Shown in pieces: positions 33,486 to 42,273 of a DNA stretch of 64,000 nt (position 1 is the stretch's first letter; every line of letters starts with the position of its first letter). Origin of the DNA: Pectobacterium sp013449375 (lineage in GTDB: Bacteria; Pseudomonadota; Gammaproteobacteria; Enterobacterales; Enterobacteriaceae); assembly GCF_048593165.1 (NCBI RefSeq), contig NZ_CP184271.1; one strand, written 5' to 3'. The notes under the pieces were generated by a model. It ran no database searches. It had not been told where the DNA came from and saw nothing but the letters and a program-made list of their open reading frames with translations. Position numbers and translations under genes: made by a program.

Positions 33486-34369
33486 TGTTTGCTGTATTGG
33501 GTGATATTGAGTTTGAGTTGATTACCTACTGGGACGGTTTTGAATCGACGTTCGGCGTCGATTATGCCGAGCACAGCCGTATTGAGGGGAAGCCAGGGCT
33601 GCAGTTTGTCGGCGAACAGCTTGATGAGTTCCGCATTAGCCTGGTATTCCACAGCCTGTATTGCACCCCAGATAACGAGCTGTCGCGGTTACGTCGCGCG
33701 ATGCGGGCGCATCAGGCGCTGGCACTGGTATTCGGCAATGGCGATTATCGCGGCTGGTTCGTGATTACGGCAGTGACGGCCAGTAGCCAGCAGACCGATT
33801 CGTCTGGGAACGTGATGGCCATGACGGCGGAAGTGACGTTGCGCGAGTACATCGGCGACCCGAAAAGCCCACTCACGCCACCCGCGATTAACAGTGCCAT
33901 TCCAGGAACGGGCGTTGTCACTAGCGCTGTCACCAAACCCAGCGGCATGGCGCAATCAGTACGCGATGCCGTGAGCTATGCGAAGAAAGCACAGTCTGCC
34001 CTCACCACCGCTGCCAGTACGGTACGTGCGGTGCAGAAGATGGCGACCAATCCGACGGTTGCACTAACCCGCATTCCCGGTCTGATGTCGCAGATTGGCG
34101 GTGTGACCGCGCCGTTAATGTCATCAATTCCGGCGTTGAATGCCGTCAAAGACATGTTTCCTGATGCGGTGCGGTTAGCACGTGACACAGGTCAGGCTGC
34201 AACGTTTGTGGCATCGGCACGGCAATCACTGGCAGGCGTTGACAGCCGCAATCTGGCCGCCGCATTGAATACCGTTTCCGGGCAGTTTGATGCCGCTGGC
34301 GTGCTGCTGAAAAACAACTCTCCGGCGCTCAGTAAAATGACATCGACAATTGTGGCGAGGAAAGCATGA
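33485..34369 (+). CDS. Tail protein U-like with C-terminal extension
   Basis: A 294-aa protein. Residues 1-130 match the P2 gpU pattern (MFAVLGDIEFELITYWDGFES, HSRIEGKPGLQFVGEQLDEF, GWFVITAVTASSQQ). P2 gpU is about 160 aa; here an Ala/Ser/Thr-rich tail of about 150 residues is added. It likely ends the tail at the head side. It overlaps the tape-measure stop by 1 nt. Confidence 0.82.
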   Translation: MFAVLGDIEFELITYWDGFESTFGVDYAEHSRIEGKPGLQFVGEQLDEFRISLVFHSLYCTPDNELSRLRRAMRAHQALALVFGNGDYRGWFVITAVTASSQQTDSSGNVMAMTAEVTLREYIGDPKSPLTPPAINSAIPGTGVVTSAVTKPSGMAQSVRDAVSYAKKAQSALTTAASTVRAVQKMATNPTVALTRIPGLMSQIGGVTAPLMSSIPALNAVKDMFPDAVRLARDTGQAATFVASARQSLAGVDSRNLAAALNTVSGQFDAAGVLLKNNSPALSKMTSTIVARKA

Positions 34370-34581
34370 GATACATCGAGCATGTGACGAAAATGGGTGA
34401 CCGGTGGGATTCGCTGTCACACCATTATTATGGTGATCCGTTGGGCTATGACCGGATCATCATGGCGAACCCGCATGTGGCCGTTACGCCATCATTACCG
34501 TCCGGCATCGTTCTCTTGATCCCAATGATTGAACAGGACGAAGTAGAAAACGCTGAGGAGGTCGCGCCGTGGCTACGTTAA
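34366..34581 (+). CDS. Tail protein X (LysM-like)
   Basis: A 71-aa protein with the P2 gpX pattern: GDRWDSLSHHYYGDPLGYDRI and PSLPSGIVLLIP, a LysM-like fold. It belongs to the baseplate hub. It overlaps both neighbours. Confidence 0.88.
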   Translation: MRYIEHVTKMGDRWDSLSHHYYGDPLGYDRIIMANPHVAVTPSLPSGIVLLIPMIEQDEVENAEEVAPWLR

Positions 34582-35720
34582 CTCAACAAACAGTACCGCC
34601 TCCGGGAACCTCCGAAGTCCTGCAGCCGGTGTTTACTCTGTGGTATCTGAAAAAAGATATCACCAACGATATTGCGCCTTACGTCACCCGCGTCAGCTAT
34701 ACCGACAATATCAAGTATGAGTCGGATACTATTGAAGTCACACTGGATGACACAGACAAACGCTGGCTGGATAAGTGGTATCCGGGTAAAGGCGATACGC
34801 TGACGCTGAAGCTCGGTTACAGTGGTGAGAAGCTGCTGTCCTGCGGCACGTTTTCTATTGATGAGATCGAAGTCAGTGCGCCGCCGTCAACGGTATCCAT
34901 TCGCGGCGTGGCCACGTCTGTCAATACTGCGCTGCGCACCAAATCGAGCCGTGGTTTTGAAAATACCACACTGGCCGCTATCGCGGGACGTATTGCCAAA
35001 AAGCACAGCCTGAAACTGGTCGGCGGTATTGAGTCAATAAAGGTCGATCGCGTCACACAGTATGCGGAAACCGATGTCGGCTTCCTGAAGCGACTGGCCA
35101 GCGAGTATGGCTATGCCGTTAAGGTTGTCAGCGACCAATTGATATTTTCCCATCTGGCCACCTTGCGACAGCTGGATCCCGTTAAGCAGTTATCGCCCGC
35201 CGACGTCGCCCGCTATTCTCTGCGTGACACCATCAACCAGGTCTATAAGTCGGCAAAGCTGAAGCACCAAAAGGCCAGCGACAAGAAACTGGTGACGTAC
35301 CATTCGGATGGGAGTGCGACGACAGACACGGTAAAAGAGAGTGGCAAAACCACCAGTGCGGATACGCTCAAAGTCACCAGTCGCTCAGCGGACAAAGACA
35401 GTGCGCAGCTCAAAGCCGATGCCGCGCTGGATTCACATAACGAATATCAGCAAACCGGTTCACTGACAGTAATGGGAACGCCGCAACTCACTGCTGGCAA
35501 CAAAATAACGCTGGTGAAATTTGGTCAGTTATCCGGGCAATGGCTTATTACCAGCGCCCGGCATTCGTTTGATCGCAGCAGCGGTTACGTGACCGAACTG
35601 GAAGTCGCTCGTGGCCCGGTGACCAATGGCAAGAAAAAGAAGAAAACACAGACGCTGACGGTTTACAAAGCGGATGGCACGACCACTACAACAACGACCG
35701 TGAAGGAAAAGAAAAAATGA
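34569..35720 (+). CDS. Phage late control D / baseplate hub protein
   Basis: A 383-aa gpD-type hub subunit, gp27-like. Typical stretches are RVSYTDNIKYESDTIEVTLDD, FSIDEIEVSAPPSTVSIRGVA and QYAETDVGFLKRLASEYGYAV. The C-terminal end is Lys/Thr-rich low complexity. In P2 the Ogr factor, not D, controls late genes; the name is historical. Confidence 0.9.
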   Translation: MATLTQQTVPPPGTSEVLQPVFTLWYLKKDITNDIAPYVTRVSYTDNIKYESDTIEVTLDDTDKRWLDKWYPGKGDTLTLKLGYSGEKLLSCGTFSIDEIEVSAPPSTVSIRGVATSVNTALRTKSSRGFENTTLAAIAGRIAKKHSLKLVGGIESIKVDRVTQYAETDVGFLKRLASEYGYAVKVVSDQLIFSHLATLRQLDPVKQLSPADVARYSLRDTINQVYKSAKLKHQKASDKKLVTYHSDGSATTDTVKESGKTTSADTLKVTSRSADKDSAQLKADAALDSHNEYQQTGSLTVMGTPQLTAGNKITLVKFGQLSGQWLITSARHSFDRSSGYVTELEVARGPVTNGKKKKKTQTLTVYKADGTTTTTTTVKEKKK

Positions 35721-36310
35721 GCGTATCACGACAGGTGGGCACCGTCAGCGCCGTTGACCCGCAGAGCGTCCGCGCCCGCGTTCGTCTGCCCGAATGCGAT
35801 AATATGCGCACCAACTGGCTTGATGTCCTGCAGCACAATACCCAGAACAATAAGGACTACTGGTTGCCCGACGTCGGTGAGCAGGTTGTCGTGCTGCTGG
35901 ATGAAAATGGCGAGGATGGCGTTATCCTGGGCGCGGTCTATTCGAGTGTCGATAAGCCACCGGTTAACAACCCGGACGCACGCGGTGTGACCTATTCCGA
36001 CAACGCCGCGTTTTACTACGACCGTAAGGCGCATACGTTAACCATCAATGGCGGCATTGAGCATATCGTGATCGCCTGCGGTACGGATGTGACGGTGAAA
36101 ACACAGCGGGCCATCATTGATGCGCCTGAGACAGAAGTCACAGGCAATCTACTGGTTAAAGGCAAACTGACCTATCAGGGTGGCATGGCGGGTTCTGGCG
36201 GGAGTGGTGCGGCGGCAACTATTCAGGGTAATGTCAGCGTTCAGGGGGATATTGATGCCGATGGTAAGGTCATGGACAAGGGCGGTAACTCAAATCATCA
36301 TACTCACTAA
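35717..36310 (+). CDS. Baseplate spike protein (gpV-like)
   Basis: A 197-aa protein. The N-terminal OB-like unit (VGTVSAVDPQSVRARVRLPE, NKDYWLPDVGEQVVVLLDENG) leads to beta-helix stretches and a C-terminal NSNHHTH, whose histidines probably bind the apex iron as in P2 gpV. It forms the membrane-piercing needle. Confidence 0.9.
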   Translation: MSVSRQVGTVSAVDPQSVRARVRLPECDNMRTNWLDVLQHNTQNNKDYWLPDVGEQVVVLLDENGEDGVILGAVYSSVDKPPVNNPDARGVTYSDNAAFYYDRKAHTLTINGGIEHIVIACGTDVTVKTQRAIIDAPETEVTGNLLVKGKLTYQGGMAGSGGSGAAATIQGNVSVQGDIDADGKVMDKGGNSNHHTH

Positions 36311-36393
36311 GTTTTTCTAGATACCGATAAATATTATCAATACTGTAAAGTGTTAGAATCAGCGGAGTGATGATTTAACAAGGACTGAATATT

Positions 36394-37266
36394 GTGCGTT
36401 TATCAAGGGCATTATGCAAAGTCGTTGGCGATGTTATTGCCGGTACTGGTTCACATACTGCATTAGATTCTTTGTTCTTCTCCTGCGGTGCACCAGGAGA
36501 TCCACCTGCAGGATCTCACTCTACGAAATGGAAAGATTGGCTTTTTTGGTCAGGCCAAGACCCTGAGACTGATAGCTTAGCTGTTCTTGGTGGGGTTATT
36601 GAAGAATTTATGGATCTCCCCCCAAAAGCAGGAACACTTGAATATTCTGAGTGGCAAGAAAAACGTGAACGTATTGAAAGAGTGCTAGAGGATAGCGGCC
36701 TAAGATACTACCGCTTTGGTCGCATTTTACCTCAAGGCCATATGCCTTTAGACGATACACCTGTGACACCAAGCAGTGAGTTACGACAGCCAGCTAAACC
36801 GGAAAAGGTTGAAGGATTACTTGAAGTGTTGGTAAAAGGGTTGCAACGTGCAATGCATCCTCTAACTCATCGCCGTAAAGGCTCACAACCTTTATCTTTT
36901 AATAGTGAGTATGATGTTCAAGATCTGCTGCATGCTTTGTTAAGACCGTGGATAAAAGATATTCGCCCTGAAGAATTTACACCGAGCTACGCAGGCTCAA
37001 GTACCCGTATGGATTTTTTGTTACCTGAGCATCAATTGGTGTTGGAAACCAAAATTGTCCGTGACCGTACACATGCGAAAAAAATTGGTGATGAACTGAT
37101 TATTGATATTGCACACTATCGTCGGCACCAAGACTGTAAATATCTATGGTGTATCGTATATGACCCAAACCAATTTATTACTAATGCCGAAGGATTAAAA
37201 GCAGACTTGGAAGGGCAGTCATCCTCTAAAGACGGAGATATTCATGTCAGGGTCTTTTTGCCTTAA
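36394..37266 (+). CDS. PD-(D/E)XK nuclease-like protein (DpnII/MboI type), cargo gene in the baseplate operon
   Basis: A 290-aa protein from GTG with AAGGA 9 nt upstream. The C-terminal third has a full PD-(D/E)XK pattern: E172 (SEYDVQDLLHALLRPW), D207 (RMDFLLPEHQ) and E218-T-K220 (LVLETKI), then a helix DELIIDIAHYRRH. This fits the DpnII/MboI-like restriction fold. The N-terminal half is unlike any family I know and may sense the trigger. No methylase is encoded, so plain restriction is unlikely; abortive-type defence is the better guess. It is AT-rich, has its own spacer upstream, and splits the V-W baseplate pair: marks of a moron. Confidence 0.72.
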   Translation: MRLSRALCKVVGDVIAGTGSHTALDSLFFSCGAPGDPPAGSHSTKWKDWLFWSGQDPETDSLAVLGGVIEEFMDLPPKAGTLEYSEWQEKRERIERVLEDSGLRYYRFGRILPQGHMPLDDTPVTPSSELRQPAKPEKVEGLLEVLVKGLQRAMHPLTHRRKGSQPLSFNSEYDVQDLLHALLRPWIKDIRPEEFTPSYAGSSTRMDFLLPEHQLVLETKIVRDRTHAKKIGDELIIDIAHYRRHQDCKYLWCIVYDPNQFITNAEGLKADLEGQSSSKDGDIHVRVFLP

Positions 37267-37326
37267 CAATTTTCCCCAGCCTTAATAGCGCTTTTTCATC
37301 CCCTTTAATAACCAACAATCCCACCG

Positions 37327-37344
37327 GGGGGCGATACTGCCCCC
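37327..37344 (+). promoter_or_regulatory. GC hairpin abutting the gpW start codon
   Basis: GGGGGC and GCCCCC flank GATACT, and the ATG follows at once. No normal ribosome site is present at 5-9 nt. The hairpin could end the cargo transcript or bring the upstream G-run near the start. Confidence 0.45.
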
Positions 37345-37692
37345 ATGAATACTAATTCTGTTTACTGGCAACCGGCCCTGCAACACCCTGGCGAACTCGT
37401 CGAGGGCGTTGCCGATATCACACAGGCCATTCACATCATTCTGCGCACGCCACGCGGTAGCGATCCACATCGTCCCGAATTTGGCAGTAACCTACATCAC
37501 TACATTGACTACCCGATTGACCGGGCAATTCCGCACGTCGTGCGGGAGACGGTCGAAGCAATCAAACGTTGGGAGCCGCGCTGCAAACTGCTGGCCGTGA
37601 AGCCATTGATTGATGGCTCGCATATGACATTACGCCTGAGCTGGGAAACAACCAGCGGCGTGCTACAGGCTACGGAGGTGCTATGGCGGTAA
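37345..37692 (+). CDS. Baseplate wedge protein W (gp25-like)
   Basis: A 115-aa protein with the GPW/gp25 pattern: VADITQAIHIILRTPRGSDPHRPEFGSNLHHYID and a later ETVEAIKRWEPR. It is a wedge subunit with a lysozyme-like fold. It overlaps gene J by 10 nt. Confidence 0.9.
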   Translation: MNTNSVYWQPALQHPGELVEGVADITQAIHIILRTPRGSDPHRPEFGSNLHHYIDYPIDRAIPHVVRETVEAIKRWEPRCKLLAVKPLIDGSHMTLRLSWETTSGVLQATEVLWR

Positions 37693-38789
37693 CGACTGAA
37701 CCTGTCTTCATTGAGCGTGATGCCGCGAAGATTACCGCAGAACTGATTGCAAAATATGAGGCAGACAGCGGTAAGACACTGTATCCCGCCCAGGCTGAAC
37801 GCTTGCTGATTGACTTGATGGCCTACCGTGAAATGCTGGTACGCAGTGCGATTCAGGATGCGGCCAAACAGAATTTGGTGCGCTATGCCCGTGCGCCGAT
37901 GTTGGATTACCTCGGCGAACTGGTGGGAACGTACCGTCTCGCTGCACTGGCCGGACAAACGACGTTGCAGTTTAGCGTCGAAAGCGCATTGTTGACTGAT
38001 ACGCTGATCCCTGCGGGAACTCGCGTCAGCGCATCTGACAGCGTCTTATTTGCAACTGACAGCGATGTGATAATGAAGGCTGGCACACTGAGCGCAACAG
38101 TGGCCGCGACCTGTACGCAGGCGGGGTTAGTGGGCAACAACTGGCAACCGGCGCAAATCAGCACGTTGGTGGATGAGATTGACGATATCGACTTCACGGT
38201 GAGGAATCTTACCGCCAGCGTCGGTGGTTCTGATGAGGAAACCGATGACCGGCTGCGCGAACGCATCCAGTTAGCCCCTGAGTCCTTCAGCACGGCAGGC
38301 TCAAAATTAGCGTACCGCTATCATGCGCTGAGCGCTCACCCCGATATTGTTGACGTTGCGGTAGTCAGAGCCGAGCCTGGCACCGTTCATTTATATCCTC
38401 TGCTGTCCACGGGCTTGCCTGATGACAGTGTGCTGGCGCAAGTCATCAGCGTTTGTTCCGATGAAAAAGTCCGGCCACTGACGGATACGGTAGCCGCGAA
38501 ATCCCCGGTTCCGGTTGAATACTCACTGCATGCAAGATTGACGCTCAAACGCGATGTACAGGCATTACCGGTAAAACAGGCAGCACAACAGGCAGCGTTA
38601 GCCTGGACAGAACGACGTCGGGCAACACTGGGGCAGGACATCGTGCCCAGTCAGATTAATGCCGCCTTGTTACTCGATGGGGTTTACAGCGTTGAGCTGC
38701 TGTCCCCGGCGTTGCTAGTGCTTGATGACTGGCAACTCGCTATCTGTACAGACATCGCAATAACCATTGCAGGTGCGGCTGATGAGTAA
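37683..38789 (+). CDS. Baseplate assembly protein J
   Basis: A 368-aa gpJ-like wedge protein. Signs are PAQAERLLIDLMAYREMLVR, YLGELVGTYRLA and the mid part LTASVGGSDEETDDRLRERI. It is the largest baseplate wedge part. It overlaps W and I. Confidence 0.92.
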   Translation: MAVTTEPVFIERDAAKITAELIAKYEADSGKTLYPAQAERLLIDLMAYREMLVRSAIQDAAKQNLVRYARAPMLDYLGELVGTYRLAALAGQTTLQFSVESALLTDTLIPAGTRVSASDSVLFATDSDVIMKAGTLSATVAATCTQAGLVGNNWQPAQISTLVDEIDDIDFTVRNLTASVGGSDEETDDRLRERIQLAPESFSTAGSKLAYRYHALSAHPDIVDVAVVRAEPGTVHLYPLLSTGLPDDSVLAQVISVCSDEKVRPLTDTVAAKSPVPVEYSLHARLTLKRDVQALPVKQAAQQAALAWTERRRATLGQDIVPSQINAALLLDGVYSVELLSPALLVLDDWQLAICTDIAITIAGAADE

Positions 38790-39357
38790 AGACCTTCTCC
38801 AGCCTTCGCTGGCGTCTGATCTGCGATTTAGCGTGTTGGCATCGTTACTGGATGGGTTCGACGCGTTACAGGTTGAAGCCGTCATTGTCTATCTGGTCGA
38901 CATCGTCGACAGCAGCGCACTTGATTCTCTTGCCGAGCAGTTCTCACTGAAGGAAGACGGCTGGCAACTGGCTGAATCTGAAGATGCCCGCCGCGCCATG
39001 ATTAAGTCAGCGATAGAGCGGCATCGCTTCAAAGGAACGGAATGGGCTGTGCGTGATGTTATCCGTAGTCTCGGATTTGGCGATGTTGAGTTAATCGAAC
39101 ACATCGGACGCCTCAGTTACAACGGTATCCGCAGTTATAACGGTCACATGGTTTACGGCGATAGCAACAAATGGCCTGTCTATCGCGTTCTGCTGCAACA
39201 ACCTATCACCAATGACCAGGCGCAGATGCTGCGTAACACACTGGAAATGATCGCCCCCGCCCGCTGCCTCTTAGCCAGTCTGGAATATCTGGGGGTGCCT
39301 ATTCGCTATAACGAAACCGCGTCGTATGACGGCAGTTATAATTACGGGAGTGCATAA
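38782..39357 (+). CDS. Tail protein I
   Basis: A 191-aa gpI-like protein starting at MSKDLLQPSLASD, overlapping the J stop by 8 nt. Family marks are LDSLAEQFSLKEDGWQLA and KSAIERHRFKGTEWAVRDV. It links baseplate and tail fibre. Confidence 0.9.
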   Translation: MSKDLLQPSLASDLRFSVLASLLDGFDALQVEAVIVYLVDIVDSSALDSLAEQFSLKEDGWQLAESEDARRAMIKSAIERHRFKGTEWAVRDVIRSLGFGDVELIEHIGRLSYNGIRSYNGHMVYGDSNKWPVYRVLLQQPITNDQAQMLRNTLEMIAPARCLLASLEYLGVPIRYNETASYDGSYNYGSA

Positions 39358-41424
39358 ATGGCTAACTTGCCTGAACAAAAAACGTGGATCGACGGCATTT
39401 ATCAACTGGAAACATCAGACCCCGTTGTTGGTGGCCCTGGAGGTATTTCCAACCGACAGGCTGAACAGTTGGCTAGCCGCACGACTTATCTGAAGAGTGA
39501 GCAGGAAAAAACGGGAAGTGATTTGGCCACGCATGTCGGTGCCGTTGATCCCCATACCCAATATGCGCCGAAAGCGAATCCAGCCCTCACAGGAACGCCA
39601 ACCGCTCCAACTGCCGCTCAAACCGCTAACAGTAATCAGATTGCGACTACAGCATTCGTTAAGGCTGCGATTACTACGTTAATCAACGGCTCACCAGCAG
39701 CGCTGGATACGCTGCAGGAGCTAGCGAATGCATTAGGTAATGACCCTAACTTCAGCACCACCATATTGAATGCGATTGCTGATGCCAAAGCCGACGCGAC
39801 AAATAAGCTGAATGCCCATGCATCAGCTCTTGATGCACATCCCCAGTACGCGCCGAAAGCGAGTCCGGCATTCACAGGAACGCCAACCGCCCCAACTGCA
39901 GCATCCGGTTCTAATGACACGCAACTGGCCACCACGGCATTTGTGAAAATGGCTATTGCAGCTCTGGTCAACGGCTCACCAGCTGCGCTGGATACACTGC
40001 AAGAGCTTGCGAACGCATTAGGTAATGATCCGAACTTCTCCACGACAATGTTAAATACATTGGCCGGAAAATTGGCGAAAGACCAGAACGGCGCGGATAT
40101 CCCCGATAAAGCGAGATTTCTTTCGACACTTGTTTATCGCGGTGAGTTGGTAAATGGCGGAACGTTTGCGACATGTAATCAGACCGGGGTTTATCGGGTA
40201 GGGGTTAATGACGGTAATACGGTTATCGATATGCCCAAAAACATTCGCGGGGAGACTCTGTATTCATTCGGTTTTCTACTTGTTAACGAAATCGGTGGTG
40301 TCATTAGTCAGATGTATTTACCTCACCGTGGGCCGGTAGCAACACGTCAGGCATGGGATGGTGTTTACTCGCTGGGCTGGAATGTGGTGCTTGATGGCTT
40401 GACGAATAAACCCAGCGCTACGGAAATTGGTGCATTCCCACTGGGATTTACAGGTGCTGTAAATAATAGTGATGTGGCGTGGAATGCGAATTCAGGCGTT
40501 TATCAAGCGCTGTTTCCCGACGCCAGACAAATGGTTGTGCATTTTTATGGTGGTGCGGCCAGTTGCCCATCATTGCAATTTTTGGCTGAGTATGGAAATG
40601 GCGGGCTGTCATATCGCACAGCGCGTGATGGTATGGGATTTGAACATCAGTGGGAAAAATTTTACACAACCCAATTTAAGCCGACTGCGGCTGATGTAGG
40701 GGCGCTGCCAATTACAGGCGGTCATCTACAGGGCGGAGTTAGGCTACGGGGGAATTTAGACCTCAATGCTAAAGATGCAGTAGTCGGTGTGATGTCCGAT
40801 GCGAGTTACAGACAAATGCTGTCGTTATCACCCGATAACACGGTTGTCGTCGGCAATCCGAATAGCTCGACGGTTATTCATACCAATGACCGCGTTTACA
40901 TCGCAGCCGCAGGCGGGGCATGGCGTTCTGTCTATCATGAAGGAAACCTAACCCCGTCAACAATCGGCGCACTACCCACCTCTGAACTGGTCGGCATGCC
41001 CCAACTATTCCCTGGCGCCGTCGCACCTTCTGGCTGGTTGAAATGTAACGGCCAGCAGTTTGATACAGCACAATATCCTGTTCTGGCATCCCGTTATCCG
41101 AGCGGTTTCCTGCCTGATTTACGCGGTGAGTTCGTGCGCGGCTGGGATGACGGTCGGGGGGTTGATGCTGGGCGTGCGTTGCTGTCAGCTCAAGGTGATG
41201 CAATCAGAAATATCGTAGGGACAATTGGGCAATTAAATGATCGCGTTAATACGACAGAAACCGCAGGGGTTTTTGACGCTAATAGGTATACCGGTTCGTC
41301 GTCAGGTCTGGGCGGCGGAAATGGTGGCCGCATTGTCACATTTGACGCATCTACAGTTGTACCGACAGCATCCGAAAACCGTCCCCGCAATATCGCCTTT
41401 AACTACATCGTGAGAGCAGCATAA
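39358..41424 (+). CDS. Tail fibre protein
   Basis: 688 aa. The N-terminal WIDGIYQLETSDPVVGGPGG attaches to gpI. Two tandem fibre repeats follow (QYAPKANPALTGTPTAP and QYAPKASPAFTGTPTAP, each leading to ATTAFVK and ALDTLQELANALGNDPNF). The C-terminal collar-type domain (FPGAVAPSGWLKCNGQQFD, FLPDLRGEFVRGWDDGRG) likely binds the host surface. Only one fibre set is present and no invertase is seen. Confidence 0.9.
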   Translation: MANLPEQKTWIDGIYQLETSDPVVGGPGGISNRQAEQLASRTTYLKSEQEKTGSDLATHVGAVDPHTQYAPKANPALTGTPTAPTAAQTANSNQIATTAFVKAAITTLINGSPAALDTLQELANALGNDPNFSTTILNAIADAKADATNKLNAHASALDAHPQYAPKASPAFTGTPTAPTAASGSNDTQLATTAFVKMAIAALVNGSPAALDTLQELANALGNDPNFSTTMLNTLAGKLAKDQNGADIPDKARFLSTLVYRGELVNGGTFATCNQTGVYRVGVNDGNTVIDMPKNIRGETLYSFGFLLVNEIGGVISQMYLPHRGPVATRQAWDGVYSLGWNVVLDGLTNKPSATEIGAFPLGFTGAVNNSDVAWNANSGVYQALFPDARQMVVHFYGGAASCPSLQFLAEYGNGGLSYRTARDGMGFEHQWEKFYTTQFKPTAADVGALPITGGHLQGGVRLRGNLDLNAKDAVVGVMSDASYRQMLSLSPDNTVVVGNPNSSTVIHTNDRVYIAAAGGAWRSVYHEGNLTPSTIGALPTSELVGMPQLFPGAVAPSGWLKCNGQQFDTAQYPVLASRYPSGFLPDLRGEFVRGWDDGRGVDAGRALLSAQGDAIRNIVGTIGQLNDRVNTTETAGVFDANRYTGSSSGLGGGNGGRIVTFDASTVVPTASENRPRNIAFNYIVRAA
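39565..40060 (+). repeat. Two tandem 285-bp repeats in the tail fibre gene
   Basis: GCGCCGAAAGCGA recurs at 39565 and 39850, a 285-bp (95-residue) period. The copies share long near-identical runs, including CAACGGCTCACCAGC. They permit fibre length change by recombination. Confidence 0.8.
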
Positions 41425-42041
41425 TGAGCAACTATTCAACACAAATCAAAAGCGCAGAACTGAACGAACGTGGGCTGGCAATCAACGCCGGATGGATTAC
41501 GGTTTATCACGTTAATCCGGCCACGCGTGAATACCAGTCAGCGAGTTATGAGTACGTCATGCAAGGCGTTGGCCTGCCTGCTGATAGCTACGCAGATGAA
41601 CCGCAATTGCCGCCTGTCGGCCAAGCCTTGCGCCGTGCGGTAGACGGAAAAAGCTGGGAGCAGGTGCCAGACTATCGCGGCCAGACGGTTTACATCACGG
41701 AAACACGCCAGCCGCAGACTGTGACGCAGTTTGGCGAACTGCCAGCTAACGTCACATTGCTGAAACCGGCTACCGAATTCGACGTGTGGAACGGGAAAGC
41801 ATGGGTGATCGACAAGGCCGCGCAAGCCGTTTCAGCGCTAAAATCTGCACAGCAGGAGCTTGCTACACGCAAAGCCGCTGCCACGTCTCGCGTCAACGAG
41901 CTGACGTATGCGGTTAATTTGGATATTGCGACCGATGAAGAGAAAACCTCGCTGACAGCGTGGCAAAAATATGCAGTGCTACTGAGCCGTGTTGATGTGA
42001 GCGCTACAGATATCGAGTGGCCGATTGTACCGAGTTCATAA
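41424..42041 (+). CDS. Tail fibre assembly protein
   Basis: A 205-aa Caudo_TAP-family chaperone: EFDVWNGKAWVIDKAAQ, a helical C-terminal half (DIATDEEKTSLTAWQKYAVLLSRVD) and a final WPIVPSS. It trimerises the fibre tip. It overlaps the fibre stop (TAATG) and is the last phage gene. Confidence 0.9.
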   Translation: MSNYSTQIKSAELNERGLAINAGWITVYHVNPATREYQSASYEYVMQGVGLPADSYADEPQLPPVGQALRRAVDGKSWEQVPDYRGQTVYITETRQPQTVTQFGELPANVTLLKPATEFDVWNGKAWVIDKAAQAVSALKSAQQELATRKAAATSRVNELTYAVNLDIATDEEKTSLTAWQKYAVLLSRVDVSATDIEWPIVPSS

Positions 42042-42089
42042 AGGGGAATTTGTAATTTTTTTACGATATGTGAAATAGTTAAAGCGATG

Positions 42090-42133
42090 CATTTATCGCG
42101 CAGGATGTGCCGCATTTATCGCGCGGCGCATCA
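42090..42133. repeat. Prophage right end with two transposase-binding-type sites
   Basis: GCATTTATCGCGC occurs twice at 23-bp spacing (ATTTATC at 42091-42097 and 42114-42120). Read from the right it mirrors the left end: 13 bp from the terminal TGAT to GATAAAT, then the second site. The phage ends with ATCA at 42130-42133. Confidence 0.8.
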
Positions 42134-42138
42134 TTCAT

Positions 42139-42157
42139 GGTAATGATTTTCATTATC
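42139..42157 (-). promoter_or_regulatory. Fur box in the right flank of the prophage
   Basis: Minus-strand GATAATGAAAATCATTACC matches 17 of 19 bases of the Fur consensus. It points to an iron-repressed promoter facing the prophage. The gene it served is not in the window; the receptor fragment beyond the left end is a candidate. The rest of 42158-42273 shows nothing I can name. Confidence 0.75.
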
Positions 42158-42273
42158 AAAATCAATAATGACTTATGGCAGGCGCTTTAAGTGGTCTGAT
42201 GTTTTGACTGCTTTTGTGTTCTGACAGCTATTTCACCCTGATGGTATCAGTCATCCATGACCTGAGCTAAATT

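Larger units (their letters stand above)
6903..42133. mobile_element. Transposable (Mu/BcepMu-type) myophage prophage, 35.2 kb
   Basis: All modules expected of a transposable phage are present: MuA-like DDE transposase, MuB-like ATPase, Ner-like and CI-like regulators, GemA, Mor, lysis genes, Mu gp27-gp37-type head genes and a P2-type contractile tail. The leftward early operon with a divergent repressor is the BcepMu arrangement rather than that of Mu. The ends are set by paired inverted sites: TGAT starts 13 bp outside GATAAAT on each side, and a second copy lies 23 bp further in. No phage gene is visibly broken, so it may be inducible. The 5-bp flanks (GGAAT left, TTCAT right) do not match. 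Confidence 0.93.

Noticed and set aside
36394..37266. Type II restriction-modification system
   Set aside because: Only a nuclease-like protein is present; no methyltransferase motif is seen in the neighbouring genes.
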